NCBI RefSeq assembly: GCF_024298965.1
Contig: NZ_CP085193.1
Span: forward strand, 8,184,001 to 8,248,000
Reading direction: 5' to 3'
DNA from: Streptomyces rapamycinicus NRRL 5491
GTDB lineage: Bacteria; Actinomycetota; Actinomycetes; Streptomycetales; Streptomycetaceae
DNA length: 64,000 bases
Part shown: piece by piece, positions 53,233 to 61,827 of the stretch
Layout: every line of letters begins with the position of its first letter
Numbering within the stretch: the first letter of the stretch is position 1
Made by a program: the position numbers and the translations under genes
Notes under the pieces: model-generated
The model's database searches: none
The model's input: only the letters and a program-made list of their open reading frames with translations
What the model was told of the DNA's origin: nothing

Positions 53233-54699
53233 ATGAACGACCTCATCGAGCACGGGCAGCTCTTCATCGGCGGCGCGCTGGCCGATCCGGCGGGCGAGGA
53301 CACCATCGAGGTCGTCTCGCCGCACACCGAACAGGTCATCGGGCGGGTGCCGCACGCCTCCCGCGCCGATGTGGACCGGGCCGTCGCGGCGGCGCGGACG
53401 GCGTTCGACGAGGGCCCCTGGGCCCGGACGAGCCTGGACGAGCGGATCGCGGTGGTCACCCGGATCAAGGACGCCATCGCCGTACGCCATGAGGAGATCG
53501 CCCGGGTCATCAGCGCGCAGAACGGCTCCCCGTACTCCTGGAGCGTCCTCGCCCAGGCGCTCGGCGCGATGATGGTGTGGGACTCGGCCATCACCGTGGC
53601 CCGCGACTTCGTCTACGAGGAGCGGCGGGCCGGGGTGCTCGGCCCGCTGCTGGTGCGGCGGGAGCCGGTCGGGGTGGTCGCGGCCGTGGTGCCGTGGAAC
53701 GTACCGCAGTTCGTGGCGGCCGCGAAGCTGGCGCCCGCGCTGCTCGCGGGGTGCTCGGTGATCCTCAAGCCGTCGCCCGAGACACCGCTGGACTCCTACA
53801 TCCTGGCGGAGATCGCGACCGGGGCGGGGCTGCCCGAGGGGGTGCTGTCGATCCTTCCGGCCGACCGCGAGGTCAGCGAGTACCTGGTTGGCCACCCGGG
53901 CGTGGACAAGGTGTCGTTCACCGGCTCGGTCGCGGCCGGAAAGCGGGTGATGGAGGTGGCCTCGCGCCATCTGACCCGGGTCACGCTGGAGCTGGGCGGC
54001 AAGTCGGCCGCGGTGATCCTGCCGGACGCGGACCTGGAGGCGGCCGTCACCGGGATCGTGCCCAACGCCTGGATGAACAACGGACAGGCGTGTGTGGCCC
54101 AGACCCGGATCCTCGCGCCGCGCGCCCGCTACGACGAGATCGCCGAGCGGTTCGCGGCCGCCGCCTCCGCCCTGGTCGTCGGCGACCCGCTGGATCCGGC
54201 CACCCAGGTCGGGCCGCTGGTGGCGCGGCGGCAGCAGCGCCGGTCGCTGGACTACATCGCGCTGGGGCAGCGGGAGGGCGCCAAGGTGCTGACCGGCGGC
54301 GGCCGTCCGGAGGCCCAGCGGACCGGCTGGTACGTGGAGCCCACGCTCTTCGGCGACGTCGGCAACGACATGCGGATCGCCCGTGAGGAGATCTTCGGCC
54401 CGGTGATCTGTCTGCTGCCGTACGGGGACGAGGAGGAGGCGGCCCGGATCGCCAATGACTCCGACTACGGGCTGTCCGGCTCCGTCTGGACGGCGGACGT
54501 CGGGCACGGCATCGACTTCGCACGGCGCGTCCGCACCGGCACCTACTCGGTCAACACCTTCAGCCTCGACATGCTCGGGCCGTTCGGCGGCTACAAGAAC
54601 TCCGGTCTGGGCAGGGAGTTCGGCCCGGAGGGGTTCTCCGCGTATCTGGAGCACAAGATGATCCACCTGCCCCAGGGGTGGGACGGGGAGCCGAGCTGA
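53233..54699 (+). CDS. NAD(P)-dependent aldehyde dehydrogenase
   Basis: 488 residues from ATG 53233. ALDH superfamily residues: VVPWNVPQFVAAAKLAPAL, NAD site FTGSVAAGKRVMEVA, catalytic Glu in TLELGGKSA, catalytic Cys in NNGQACVAQTR, and EEIFGPVICLLPY. Highly similar in layout to actinobacterial dehydrogenases of terpene and steroid side-chain catabolism, but substrate cannot be assigned. It is transcribed from the KstR-like site region and coupled (TGATG) to a ferredoxin gene; that partner suggests association with a P450 step producing the aldehyde. Confidence 0.9.
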   Translation: MNDLIEHGQLFIGGALADPAGEDTIEVVSPHTEQVIGRVPHASRADVDRAVAAARTAFDEGPWARTSLDERIAVVTRIKDAIAVRHEEIARVISAQNGSPYSWSVLAQALGAMMVWDSAITVARDFVYEERRAGVLGPLLVRREPVGVVAAVVPWNVPQFVAAAKLAPALLAGCSVILKPSPETPLDSYILAEIATGAGLPEGVLSILPADREVSEYLVGHPGVDKVSFTGSVAAGKRVMEVASRHLTRVTLELGGKSAAVILPDADLEAAVTGIVPNAWMNNGQACVAQTRILAPRARYDEIAERFAAAASALVVGDPLDPATQVGPLVARRQQRRSLDYIALGQREGAKVLTGGGRPEAQRTGWYVEPTLFGDVGNDMRIAREEIFGPVICLLPYGDEEEAARIANDSDYGLSGSVWTADVGHGIDFARRVRTGTYSVNTFSLDMLGPFGGYKNSGLGREFGPEGFSAYLEHKMIHLPQGWDGEPS

Positions 54700-54932
54700 T
54701 GGGGGACCGCTGGCGGATCGAGGTGGACCGCGGTGTGTGCATCGGCTCGGGGATGTGCGTAAGCGCCGCCCCCGGCGGCTTCCGGCTCGACGGGGCGCGG
54801 CAGTCGCATCCGGTCGAGACGGAGGCCGACGCTTCCGAGGCGGTGCTGACGGCGGCCGAGGGCTGCCCGGTCGAGGCGATCGCCATCCGGCTGTCGGAAA
54901 CCGGTGAGCAGGTCTTCCCCCCCGACGAATAG
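54699..54932 (+). CDS. 3Fe-4S ferredoxin
   Basis: 77 residues from ATG 54699, overlapping the dehydrogenase stop by one base. Cys pattern VCIGSGMC (C-x5-C) and a third in AAEGCPVEAI, as in P450-dedicated [3Fe-4S] ferredoxins. Because the CYP125-like P450 at 38.4 kb carries a similar operator and no ferredoxin, this is a candidate electron donor for it. Alternatively it serves the nearby CYP157-like P450. Confidence 0.9.
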   Translation: MGDRWRIEVDRGVCIGSGMCVSAAPGGFRLDGARQSHPVETEADASEAVLTAAEGCPVEAIAIRLSETGEQVFPPDE

Positions 54933-54979
54933 CTCTGCCGGCCGCCGCCCGCCGGTTCAGCGGCCCTCGTACCGCGGTA

Positions 54980-55600
54980 TCAGACCCAGCCCTCGCACTG
55001 CGATATCCGTATGGCGTCCACGCGGTTGCGCGCCCCGGTCTTCCGGGTGATCGCGGCCAGATAGTTGCGGATCGTCCCGGTGGACAGATGCAGCGCACGG
55101 GCGATCTCCGGTATGGAGGCGCCGTCGGCGGCCAGCGACAGCACGCCCAACTCCCGCTCGGTCAGCGGGATCTTGGCCGCCTGGAGGAAGCCGTAGCCGA
55201 GCGCGTCGTCCACGTACCGCTCCTTCCTCGCCACCTGCCGTATGGCCTCGACCAGCCGTTGCGGCGGGGCGTCCTTGTCGACGTAGCCGAGCGCCCGGGC
55301 CTCATGCGCGCGGCGCAGTGGGCCCGGCCGCTCCGAGTTGACCAGCACCAGGAGTCCGCAGTCCCCGCCCTCCCCAGAGGCGGATGCCACGAACTTCCCC
55401 CACTCGCCCTTCCGTGCCGCCTTGTCCGCCACCGGGCTGTCCGTGTCCACCACGCACACCTGCGGCTGTAAGGAACGGGCTCTGCTACGCGCGTCGCGCC
55501 AGGAGCACGCGGCCGCCTCGATGTCTGGTTCGGCCCCTATGACGGATGCCAGGGCCGATCGCAGTAATCCTGACTCGTGTACCAGTAGTAACCGGATCAC
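54980..55600 (-). CDS. Orphan NarL-family regulator with atypical receiver
   Basis: 206 residues from GTG 55600 (VIRLLLVHESGLL), preceded by GGAG 8 nt upstream; GTG 55612 and longer forms to 55735 are in frame. The receiver has HE instead of the acidic DD pair at its first strand and VCVVDTDSPVADK around the phospho-Asp position; an extra acidic/Gly segment (KGEWGKFVASASGEGGDCG) interrupts it. C-terminal LuxR HTH is intact: LTERELGVLSLAADGASIPE, LSTGTIRNYLAAITRKTG. Probably phosphorylation-independent, like other atypical streptomycete regulators. No kinase nearby. Confidence 0.8.
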   Translation of the reverse strand: MIRLLLVHESGLLRSALASVIGAEPDIEAAACSWRDARSRARSLQPQVCVVDTDSPVADKAARKGEWGKFVASASGEGGDCGLLVLVNSERPGPLRRAHEARALGYVDKDAPPQRLVEAIRQVARKERYVDDALGYGFLQAAKIPLTERELGVLSLAADGASIPEIARALHLSTGTIRNYLAAITRKTGARNRVDAIRISQCEGWV

Positions 55601-55802
55601 GAACTTCTCCACCCCCACGATGCCGTTCTCTCGTCGCGCGCCGTTGTCGCTCTGTCGCGCGCCGTTCATGAATACCGGGATTGGGTAGGGCGTGAACGCG
55701 GAATTTGAGCCAATGGGGGGCGCAAGGGCGCACAAACCCCTTCCAGAAGCTCGAAGGGGCGCAGGAATTGGTGCACGCGCCCCTGAGGTACCGTCCGTCC
55801 GG

Positions 55803-56417
55803 CTATCGGACCGGGGCGGGGGCGGTGAGGTCGATCAGGCGGCAGACGGTCTCGATGTCGATCTTCACCTGGGCGATCGAGGCACGCCCCGAGAGCCAGG
55901 TGATCAGCGCCGAATGCCAGGTGTGCTCGATGACGCGGACCGCCGAGAGCTGCTCGGCCGTCGGGGCCTCGTCCAGGCCCATCGCGTCGAGGATGATCGC
56001 GGTGGTGAGCCGGGAGACCGTGTCCACTTCCGGGCTGACCGACCGGTCGGCGAAGGTGAGCGCGCGCACCATCGCGTCGGCCAGATGGGGTTCGCGCTGC
56101 AGCGCGCGGAAGGCGCGCATCAGCGTCTGGGCGACCCGAGCGGCCGGTTCCTCCTCGGTCGGCGGCCGCTTGCGCAGCGTCTCGTGCATGTGCTGCAGCT
56201 GATCCTGCATCGTGGCGACCAGCAGATGGACCTTGGAGGGGAAGTAGCGGTAGAGGGTGCCGAGTGCCACCCCGGAGTTCTCCGCGACCTCGCGCATCTG
56301 GACCGCGTCGAAGCCGCCTCGGCTGGCCAGCCGGGCGCTGGCGTGCAGGATGCGCCGGCGGCGCGCCTCCTGCCGCTCGGTCAGCTGCAGGGCGGCCGGC
56401 TTGACTTCTGCGGTCAT
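55803..56417 (-). CDS. kstR: TetR-family regulator closely resembling KstR
   Basis: 204 residues from ATG 56417. HTH region: RRILHASARLASRGGFDAV, QMREVAENSGVALGTLYRYF, PSKVHLLVATM. The phrases GGxxAVQMRxVA and VALGTLYRYFPSKVHLLV, together with AMVRALTFADRSVSPEVD and WHSALITWLSGRAS in the ligand domain, are hallmarks of KstR, the cholesterol-catabolism repressor of mycobacteria and rhodococci, which is released by 3-oxocholestenoyl-CoA. A perfect TnnAACnnGTTnnA site lies 90 bp upstream, consistent with autoregulation, and further sites precede CYP125, FadA5, MBL/ALDH and the glycosyltransferase operon. Orthology is inferred. Confidence 0.85.
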   Translation of the reverse strand: MTAEVKPAALQLTERQEARRRRILHASARLASRGGFDAVQMREVAENSGVALGTLYRYFPSKVHLLVATMQDQLQHMHETLRKRPPTEEEPAARVAQTLMRAFRALQREPHLADAMVRALTFADRSVSPEVDTVSRLTTAIILDAMGLDEAPTAEQLSAVRVIEHTWHSALITWLSGRASIAQVKIDIETVCRLIDLTAPAPVR

Positions 56418-56506
56418 TTGTCCCACTTCGAATGTGTTGCGTCTGCGGGTCGGCGACAAGCGGACATCGTGCATGATGACAGGACCGTCCCGGGCCTGCG
56501 AGTCAC

Positions 56507-56520
56507 TGGAACTCGTTCTA
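56507..56520 (-). promoter_or_regulatory. KstR-like operator (perfect consensus) upstream of kstR-like gene
   Basis: TGGAACTCGTTCTA fits TnnAACnnGTTnnA at every fixed position, 90 bp upstream of the regulator's ATG at 56417. Confidence 0.75.
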
Positions 56521-56741
56521 GGCTAGCGCGGGTCCTCCCCGAAGCGCCCGTGTCCGCGCAGTTGAGGCAGGTTGCTGTCGAGCGGCGCTCGCGGTCGCGC
56601 CGGCGGGACCGCACCCGGTGCACACCCCCGTCGTCAACTTCTCCTCACGCCCCGGCTACCGAGTGGTAGGGATCACCTGCCCCGGCCCTGGAGAGGTCGC
56701 CCGGGGCAGGTATCTTCGTGACTCCTCAGGGGATGCGTTAG

Positions 56742-56755
56742 TGAAACTTGTTCTA
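56742..56755 (+). promoter_or_regulatory. KstR-like operator (perfect consensus) upstream of glycosyltransferase operon
   Basis: TGAAACTTGTTCTA fits TnnAACnnGTTnnA at every fixed position, 54 bp upstream of the GTG at 56809. Confidence 0.75.
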
Positions 56756-56808
56756 GATAAACGGAAGCGGATACGCTCCCGCTGAACTGCACCAAGGAGG
56801 GGGCGCGA

Positions 56809-58149
56809 GTGACCGCAGAGGCCGCGCAGGAGACCGGGGCCGACCCGCTTCGAGCAGCACCCCCCACCGCCACCGGCGAACGGCCGCTGCGCATCGCACT
56901 GCTCAGCTACAAGGGGAATCCGTTCTGCGGGGGCCAGGGCGTCTATGTGCGCCATCTCTCCCGCGAACTCGCCCGGCTCGGCCACACCGTCGAGGTCATC
57001 GGCGCCCAGCCGTACCCGGTGCTCGACACCGAGGAGGGCGTCACCCTCACCGAACTGCCCAGCCTGGACCTCTACCGCCAGCCCGACCCGTTCCGCACCC
57101 CCCGGCGGGACGAGTACCGGGACTGGATCGACGCCCTGGAGGTCTCCACCATGTGGACCGGCGGCTTCCCCGAGCCGCTCACCTTCAGCCTGCGCGCCCG
57201 CCGCCATCTCGCCGCGCGCCCCGGCCAGTTCGACGTCGTCCACGACAACCAGACCCTGGGCTACGGGCTGCTGGGCCTGGAGAAGCTCGGCTTCCCGCTG
57301 GTGACCACCATCCACCACCCGATCACCGTCGACCGCCGGCTGGAGCTGGACGCCGCCGACGGCTGGAAGCGCAGGTTCTCCGTACGCCGCTGGTACGGCT
57401 TCACCCGGATGCAGAAGCGGGTGGCCCGGCGGCTGCCCTCGGTGCTCACCGTCTCCGGCTCCTCCCGCCGGGAGATCGCGGAGGACCTCGGGGTGCGGCC
57501 GGACCGGATCCATGTGGTGCACATCGGCGCGGACACCGGCCTGTTCTCGCCCGACCCCGCCGTCCCGGAGACCCCCGGCCGCATCGTCACCACCTCCAGC
57601 GCGGACGTACCGCTCAAGGGCCTGGTGTATCTGATCGAGGCGCTCGCCAAGGTCCGCACCGAGAACCCCGAGGCGCATCTGGTCGTCGTCGGCAAACGGC
57701 CGGAGGAGGGGCCGGTGGCCACCACGATGGCTCGCCACGGGCTCGAGGACGCCGTCGAGTTCGTCAAGGGCATCAGCGACGCCGAACTGGTGGACCTGGT
57801 GCGCGGCGCCCAGATCGCCTGCGTTCCCTCGCTGTACGAGGGGTTCTCGCTGCCCGCCGCCGAGGCCATGGCCACCGGCACCCCGCTGGTCGCCACCACC
57901 GGCGGCGCCATACCCGAGGTCGCCGGGGTCGACGGCGAGACCTGTCTGGCCGTACCGCCCGGCGACGCCGGCGCGCTCGCCGCCGCCCTGACCCGGCTGC
58001 TGGGCGACGCCGACCTCAGACGGCGGCTGGGCGCGGCCGGCCGGGAACGGGTGCTGCGGCGCTTCACCTGGGAACAGGCCGCCCGCGGCACCGTCGAGCA
58101 GTACCGCCGGGCCATCGGCGCGTCCGCGCGGACCGCCGCCCGCCGCTGA
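56809..58149 (+). CDS. GT4-family glycosyltransferase (first gene of KstR-linked operon)
   Basis: 446 residues from GTG 56809 with SD AAGGAGGGGG. GT-B fold: N-terminal domain FCGGQGVYVRHLSRELARLG, acceptor side VSTMWTGGFPEPLTFSL, and C-terminal donor domain TTSSADVPLKGLVYLIEALA, ending in the E-x7-E region SLYEGFSLPAAEAMATGTPL. No signal peptide or TM; cytoplasmic or peripheral. Typical retaining GDP-mannose/UDP-sugar enzymes show these signatures. Leads a three-gene operon with a SAM methyltransferase and a toroid protein; the acceptor is unknown. Confidence 0.88.
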   Translation: MTAEAAQETGADPLRAAPPTATGERPLRIALLSYKGNPFCGGQGVYVRHLSRELARLGHTVEVIGAQPYPVLDTEEGVTLTELPSLDLYRQPDPFRTPRRDEYRDWIDALEVSTMWTGGFPEPLTFSLRARRHLAARPGQFDVVHDNQTLGYGLLGLEKLGFPLVTTIHHPITVDRRLELDAADGWKRRFSVRRWYGFTRMQKRVARRLPSVLTVSGSSRREIAEDLGVRPDRIHVVHIGADTGLFSPDPAVPETPGRIVTTSSADVPLKGLVYLIEALAKVRTENPEAHLVVVGKRPEEGPVATTMARHGLEDAVEFVKGISDAELVDLVRGAQIACVPSLYEGFSLPAAEAMATGTPLVATTGGAIPEVAGVDGETCLAVPPGDAGALAAALTRLLGDADLRRRLGAAGRERVLRRFTWEQAARGTVEQYRRAIGASARTAARR

Positions 58150-58249
58150 GCCCCGGCTCCACCCCGTACCTCTCCCGCCCCCGACCCCCTGACGCCTCCC
58201 GCCCCGACCCCTCCCGCCTCACGAATCCGCCGGACGAAAGCAGACCCCC

Positions 58250-58984
58250 GTGCTGACCGTCGATTTCTCCCGCTTCCCCCTCGCCCCCGGCGATCGCGTC
58301 CTCGACCTCGGCTGTGGCGCCGGACGGCACGCCTTCGAGTGCTACCGGCGCGGCGCCCAGGTCGTGGCGCTCGACCGCAACGGCGAGGAGATACGCGAGG
58401 TGGCCAAGTGGTTCGCCGCCATGAAGGAGGCCGGTGAGGCCCCGGCGGGCGCCACGGCCACCGCCATGGAGGGCGACGCCCTCGCCCTGCCCTTCCCCGA
58501 CGACAGCTTCGACGTGGTCATCATCTCCGAGGTGATGGAGCACATACCCGACGACAAGGGCGTGCTCGCCGAGATGGTGCGGGTGCTCGAGCCCGGCGGC
58601 CGGATCGCCGTCACCGTGCCCCGCTACGGCCCGGAAAAGGTCTGCTGGGCGCTGTCGGACGCCTACCACGAGGTCGAGGGCGGCCACATCCGCATCTACC
58701 GCGCCGACGAACTGCTGGAGAAGATGCGCGAGGCCGGACTGCGGCCGTACGGCACCCACCACGCCCACGGGCTGCACAGCCCCTACTGGTGGCTCAAGTG
58801 CGCCTTCGGAGTGGACAACGACAAGGCGCTCCCGGTGCGTGCGTACCACCAGCTGCTGGTGTGGGACATCATGAAGAAGCCGCTGGCCACGCGGCTCGCC
58901 GAGCGCGCCCTGAACCCCGTCATCGGCAAGAGCTTCGTGGCGTACGCGACCAAGCCCCACGCACCGCGTGAGGAGCGGGCGTGA
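58250..58984 (+). CDS. Class I SAM-dependent methyltransferase (second gene of KstR-linked operon)
   Basis: 244 residues from GTG 58250. Motif I VLDLGCGAGRHAFECYRRG, motif II ALDRNGEEIREVAKW, motif IV DDSFDVVIISEVMEHIPDD and post-motif LEPGGRIAVTVPRYGPE are intact. The C-terminal half (LHSPYWWLKCAFGVDNDKAL, then VWDIMKKPLATRLAERALNP) is specific to this subgroup and may position a lipid-like acceptor. It overlaps the next gene by 4 bp. Methylates either the sugar added by the GT4 partner or the aglycone. Confidence 0.88.
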   Translation: MLTVDFSRFPLAPGDRVLDLGCGAGRHAFECYRRGAQVVALDRNGEEIREVAKWFAAMKEAGEAPAGATATAMEGDALALPFPDDSFDVVIISEVMEHIPDDKGVLAEMVRVLEPGGRIAVTVPRYGPEKVCWALSDAYHEVEGGHIRIYRADELLEKMREAGLRPYGTHHAHGLHSPYWWLKCAFGVDNDKALPVRAYHQLLVWDIMKKPLATRLAERALNPVIGKSFVAYATKPHAPREERA

Positions 58985-60081
58985 CCGCCCTCGGACCGCG
59001 CCCCGGCCCCCGCACCGAACGGCTCGCGCTGCCCGGAGTGCTCAGCCCCGAGCAGGTGCTGCGCACGGTCGAGGGCATCGCCGCCGTCCAGCGCGCGGAC
59101 GGCGCCATACCGTGGTTCCGCGGCCACCACCTCGACCCCTGGGACCACATCGAGTCCGCGATGGCGCTGGACGCGGCGGGCGAGCACGAGCGCGCCACCG
59201 CCGCCTACCGCTGGCTGGCCCGGCACCAGAATCCCGACGGCTCCTGGTACGCGGCCTACCCCGACACCCCGGACGGCGTGGCCGCCACCGACCCCACCGA
59301 CCGCGGCCGGGAGTCCAACTTCTGCGCCTACGTGGCGGTCGGCGCCTGGCACCACTACCTCTCCACGGGCGACGACGCCTTCCTCGACCAGATCTGGCCC
59401 ACCGTCTTCGCCGCCATCGAGTTCGTGCTCGGGCTGCAGCAGAGCGGCGGCCAGATCGGCTGGCGGCACCGCGCCGACGGCACCGTGGACCCCGACGCCC
59501 TGCTGACCGGCTCCTCCTCCGTCTACCAGGCGCTGCGCTGCGCCCTGGCCATCGCGGAACACCGCGAGGAGCCCCAGCCCGACTGGGAACTGTCGGCCGG
59601 GCTGCTCGGCCATGCCATACGCCACCACCCCGAGCGGTTCCTCGACAAGCACCGCTACTCGATGGACTGGTACTACCCGGTCCTCGGCGGCGCGGTCACC
59701 GGCGCCGCCGCGAAGGACCGCATCGAGGAGGGCTGGGACCGCTTCGTGGTACCCGGGCTCGGGGTGCGCTGCGTCTCGCCCAACCCCTGGGTCACCGGCG
59801 GCGAGAGCTGCGAACTGGCGCTCGCGCTCTGGGTGATGGGGGAGTCCGACCGCTCGGTGGACATCCTGCGCTGGATCCAGCCGACGCTGCGCGCCGAGGA
59901 CGGCATGTACTGGACCGGTTACGTCTTCGAGGACGACGCGGTCTGGCCGGAGGAGCGCACGACCTGGACGGCCGGGTCGCTGCTGCTCGCCGTGGCGGTG
60001 CTGGGCGGGGACGAGGCGACCACGGCCGTCTTCGGCGGTGAGAGGCTGCCGCGAGGCTTGGACTCGGACTGCTGCGGCTAG
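58981..60081 (+). CDS. Alpha/alpha-toroid protein annotated-type prenyltransferase/glycosidase-like (third gene)
   Basis: 366 residues from GTG 58981 (GTGA overlap). A series of helical hairpins: EGIAAVQRADGAIPWFRGHH, then WDHIESAMALDAAGEHERAT, then YRWLARHQNPDGSWYAAYPD, the last with a QW-like motif. WDHIESAMAL and YWTGYVFEDDAVWPEERTTW are distinctive. The fold fits both terpene-cyclase/prenyltransferase toroids and (alpha/alpha)6 glycosidases such as GH15-like enzymes; no DxDD or DDxx(D/E) cyclase motif is seen, so a carbohydrate-active role fits the GT4 partner better. No signal peptide. Function unknown. Confidence 0.8.
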   Translation: MTALGPRPGPRTERLALPGVLSPEQVLRTVEGIAAVQRADGAIPWFRGHHLDPWDHIESAMALDAAGEHERATAAYRWLARHQNPDGSWYAAYPDTPDGVAATDPTDRGRESNFCAYVAVGAWHHYLSTGDDAFLDQIWPTVFAAIEFVLGLQQSGGQIGWRHRADGTVDPDALLTGSSSVYQALRCALAIAEHREEPQPDWELSAGLLGHAIRHHPERFLDKHRYSMDWYYPVLGGAVTGAAAKDRIEEGWDRFVVPGLGVRCVSPNPWVTGGESCELALALWVMGESDRSVDILRWIQPTLRAEDGMYWTGYVFEDDAVWPEERTTWTAGSLLLAVAVLGGDEATTAVFGGERLPRGLDSDCCG

Positions 60082-60089
60082 GGGGCGGC

Positions 60090-60330
60090 CGGCGGTTCGT
60101 GCTGCGGCGGGCTGTTCCCCTACCCGCCCCTTCCCGAAACTGGAACTGCCTCGCCATGCCGTCGATCATCCGCGACGGCGTCGTGGCTGGTCGCGCAGTT
60201 CCCCGCGCCCCTTCGGGGCGCGTACCCGGCCACGGCGTACGGGTGTCCGGGTCTGGGGCGGAGCCCCAGTTTCGGGGAGGGGCGGGTAGGGGAAAGACGC
60301 GCCGCAGGCGGCACGAACCGTCGGACGCCC
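60090..60330. repeat. GC-rich inverted-repeat element C
   Basis: Shortest and most regular member: left end 60092-60144 (CGGTTCGTG..., core CCCGCCCCTTCCCGAAACTGG) and right end 60266-60328 (core CCAGTTTCGGGGAGGGGCGG, then ...CACGAACCG) are near-perfect inverted copies. Interior has the common streptomycete phrase CTGGTCGCGCAGTTCCCCGC (60187-60206). It lies between two convergent genes. Confidence 0.8.
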
Positions 60331-60331
60331 G

Positions 60332-60625
60332 CTAGCCTCGGCGGAGCCGGCCGGCGATGGCGTGGCCGATGAACAGGTACACCACGGCCGGGAGGCCGTA
60401 ATTGAGGATGGTGCGGAGCCAGTCCGTGTCCATCGTGAAGAGGTCATGGGACCAGCTCGCGAGCCAGCTCGCCGCGTCATGGACCACCGTGACGAGGTCA
60501 TTGGCGCGGTTCGCGTCGAGAAGGGCGAACAGGATCCAGAGGCCGAGGATGACGGCCATGACGTCCGCGACGACCGCCACGACGGTCGCCGCCTGGTTGC
60601 TTCCGTGGCGATAACTTCGTGACAT
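60332..60625 (-). CDS. Small two-TM membrane protein
   Basis: 97 residues. TM1 TVVAVVADVMAVILGLWILF and TM2 YGLPAVVYLFIGHAIAGRL, separated by an amphipathic loop (NDLVTVVHDAASWLASWSHD). Similar short proteins are conserved in streptomycetes without known function. ATG 60625; codon bias is normal, and the coding is supported by the hydrophobic pattern and the good start context. Confidence 0.7.
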   Translation of the reverse strand: MSRSYRHGSNQAATVVAVVADVMAVILGLWILFALLDANRANDLVTVVHDAASWLASWSHDLFTMDTDWLRTILNYGLPAVVYLFIGHAIAGRLRRG

Positions 60626-60725
60626 GCCTCACGTGTTGCCCCGCGAGGCGAAGCCAAACCCGGCGCGGCCGCACACCCGTACGAGGCGTTCGGTCTGCCC
60701 CGTACGACGTGCCTCAGCCCGCGCT

Positions 60726-61736
60726 TCAGCCCGCCAGCTCCGCCAGCACCCGCAGCGTCCGGAGGTCCGGCGCCAGCGCCAGCAGATCCGTGATCGGGCC
60801 CTTGCGCCACAACTCCAGCCGCTCCGCGATCCGCTCACGCGGCCCGACCAGCGAGATCTCATCGGCGAAGGCGTCCGGCACGGCCTCGATCGCCTCCGCG
60901 CGCCGCCCCGCCAGGAACAGCTCCTGCACCCGGCGCGCCTCGGCCTCGTAGCCGAAGCGGGCCATCAGATCGGCGTGGAAGTTCCGGGCCGCGTGGCCCA
61001 TTCCGCCGATGTAGAAGCCGAGCATCGCCTTGACCGGCTTCAGCCCCTCCGCCACATCGGCGCACACCCGCACCTGTGTCATCGGCGCCACCATGAAGCC
61101 GTCCCGGGCGTCGGCCAGTGTCGCCTGGTAGAGGTCCGTCCGCGACGGTGACCAGTACAGCGGCAGCCAGCCGTCGGCGATGCGCACGGTCTGTGCGATG
61201 TTCTTGGGCCCTTCCGCCCCGAGCAGCACCGGGAGGTCGGCGCGCAGCGGATGGACGATGGGCTTGAGGGGTTTGCCGAGACCGGTGGCGTCCGGACCGG
61301 CGTAGGGGTGCGGGTGGTAGCGCCCGTCGAGCCGCACCGGCGCCTCGCGGTTCAGCACCTGCCGGATGACCTCGACATACTCCCGGGTCGCCGTCAGCGG
61401 GCTCTTGGGGAACGGGCGTCCGTACCAGCCCTCGACCACCTGCGGTCCGGACAGCCCCAGCCCCAGCATCATCCGGCCGCCGGAGAGATGGTCCAGGGTG
61501 AGCGCCTGCATCGCGGTGGCGGTGGGGGTGCGGGCGGCCATCTGCGCGACCGCCGTGCCGAGCGCGATCCGGGTGGTGTGGGCGGCGAGCCAGGTGAGCG
61601 GGGTGAAGGCGTCCGAGCCCCAGGACTCGGCGGTCCACACCGAGTGGTAGCCCAGCCGCTCCGCCTCCTGGGCGAGTTCCAGATGGTGGGGGTCGGGGCC
61701 GCGGCCCCAGTAGCCGAGCGCCAGACCGAGCCGCAT
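60726..61736 (-). CDS. LLM-class F420/flavin-dependent oxidoreductase
   Basis: 336 residues from ATG 61736. Luciferase-like TIM barrel: MRLGLALGYWGRGPDPHHLE, then GYHSVWTAESWGSDAFTPL, then RIALGTAVAQMAARTPTATA with SGGRMMLGLGLSGPQVVEGW, all typical of F420-dependent reductases/monooxygenases. The C-terminal (FADEISLVGPRERIAERLEL) is also standard. Such enzymes often occur near steroid and lipid catabolic genes, but no KstR-like site was seen upstream, so regulon membership is not supported. Confidence 0.9.
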   Translation of the reverse strand: MRLGLALGYWGRGPDPHHLELAQEAERLGYHSVWTAESWGSDAFTPLTWLAAHTTRIALGTAVAQMAARTPTATAMQALTLDHLSGGRMMLGLGLSGPQVVEGWYGRPFPKSPLTATREYVEVIRQVLNREAPVRLDGRYHPHPYAGPDATGLGKPLKPIVHPLRADLPVLLGAEGPKNIAQTVRIADGWLPLYWSPSRTDLYQATLADARDGFMVAPMTQVRVCADVAEGLKPVKAMLGFYIGGMGHAARNFHADLMARFGYEAEARRVQELFLAGRRAEAIEAVPDAFADEISLVGPRERIAERLELWRKGPITDLLALAPDLRTLRVLAELAG

Positions 61737-61827
61737 GGGAGCCCCCTCGTTCCGCCGGACAGGGTGGAGAACGGCGGCTCACAGCACGTCAGCCGCACAC
61801 CGGCCGGACTGTACGGGCCGGGGCCGC

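Larger units (their letters stand above)
56418..56808. other. Divergent control region between kstR-like gene and glycosyltransferase operon
   Basis: 391 bp with no gene-like ORF. It contains the two best KstR-like sites of the window, one near each gene. Between them lie about 220 bp of GC-rich DNA in which I see nothing distinctive. A box-like GGAGGGGG Shine-Dalgarno precedes the GTG at 56809. Confidence 0.6.

Noticed and set aside
60726..61736. LLM-class oxidoreductase as a member of the KstR-like regulon
   Set aside because: No TnnAACnnGTTnnA-like site in its upstream region; proximity alone is insufficient.
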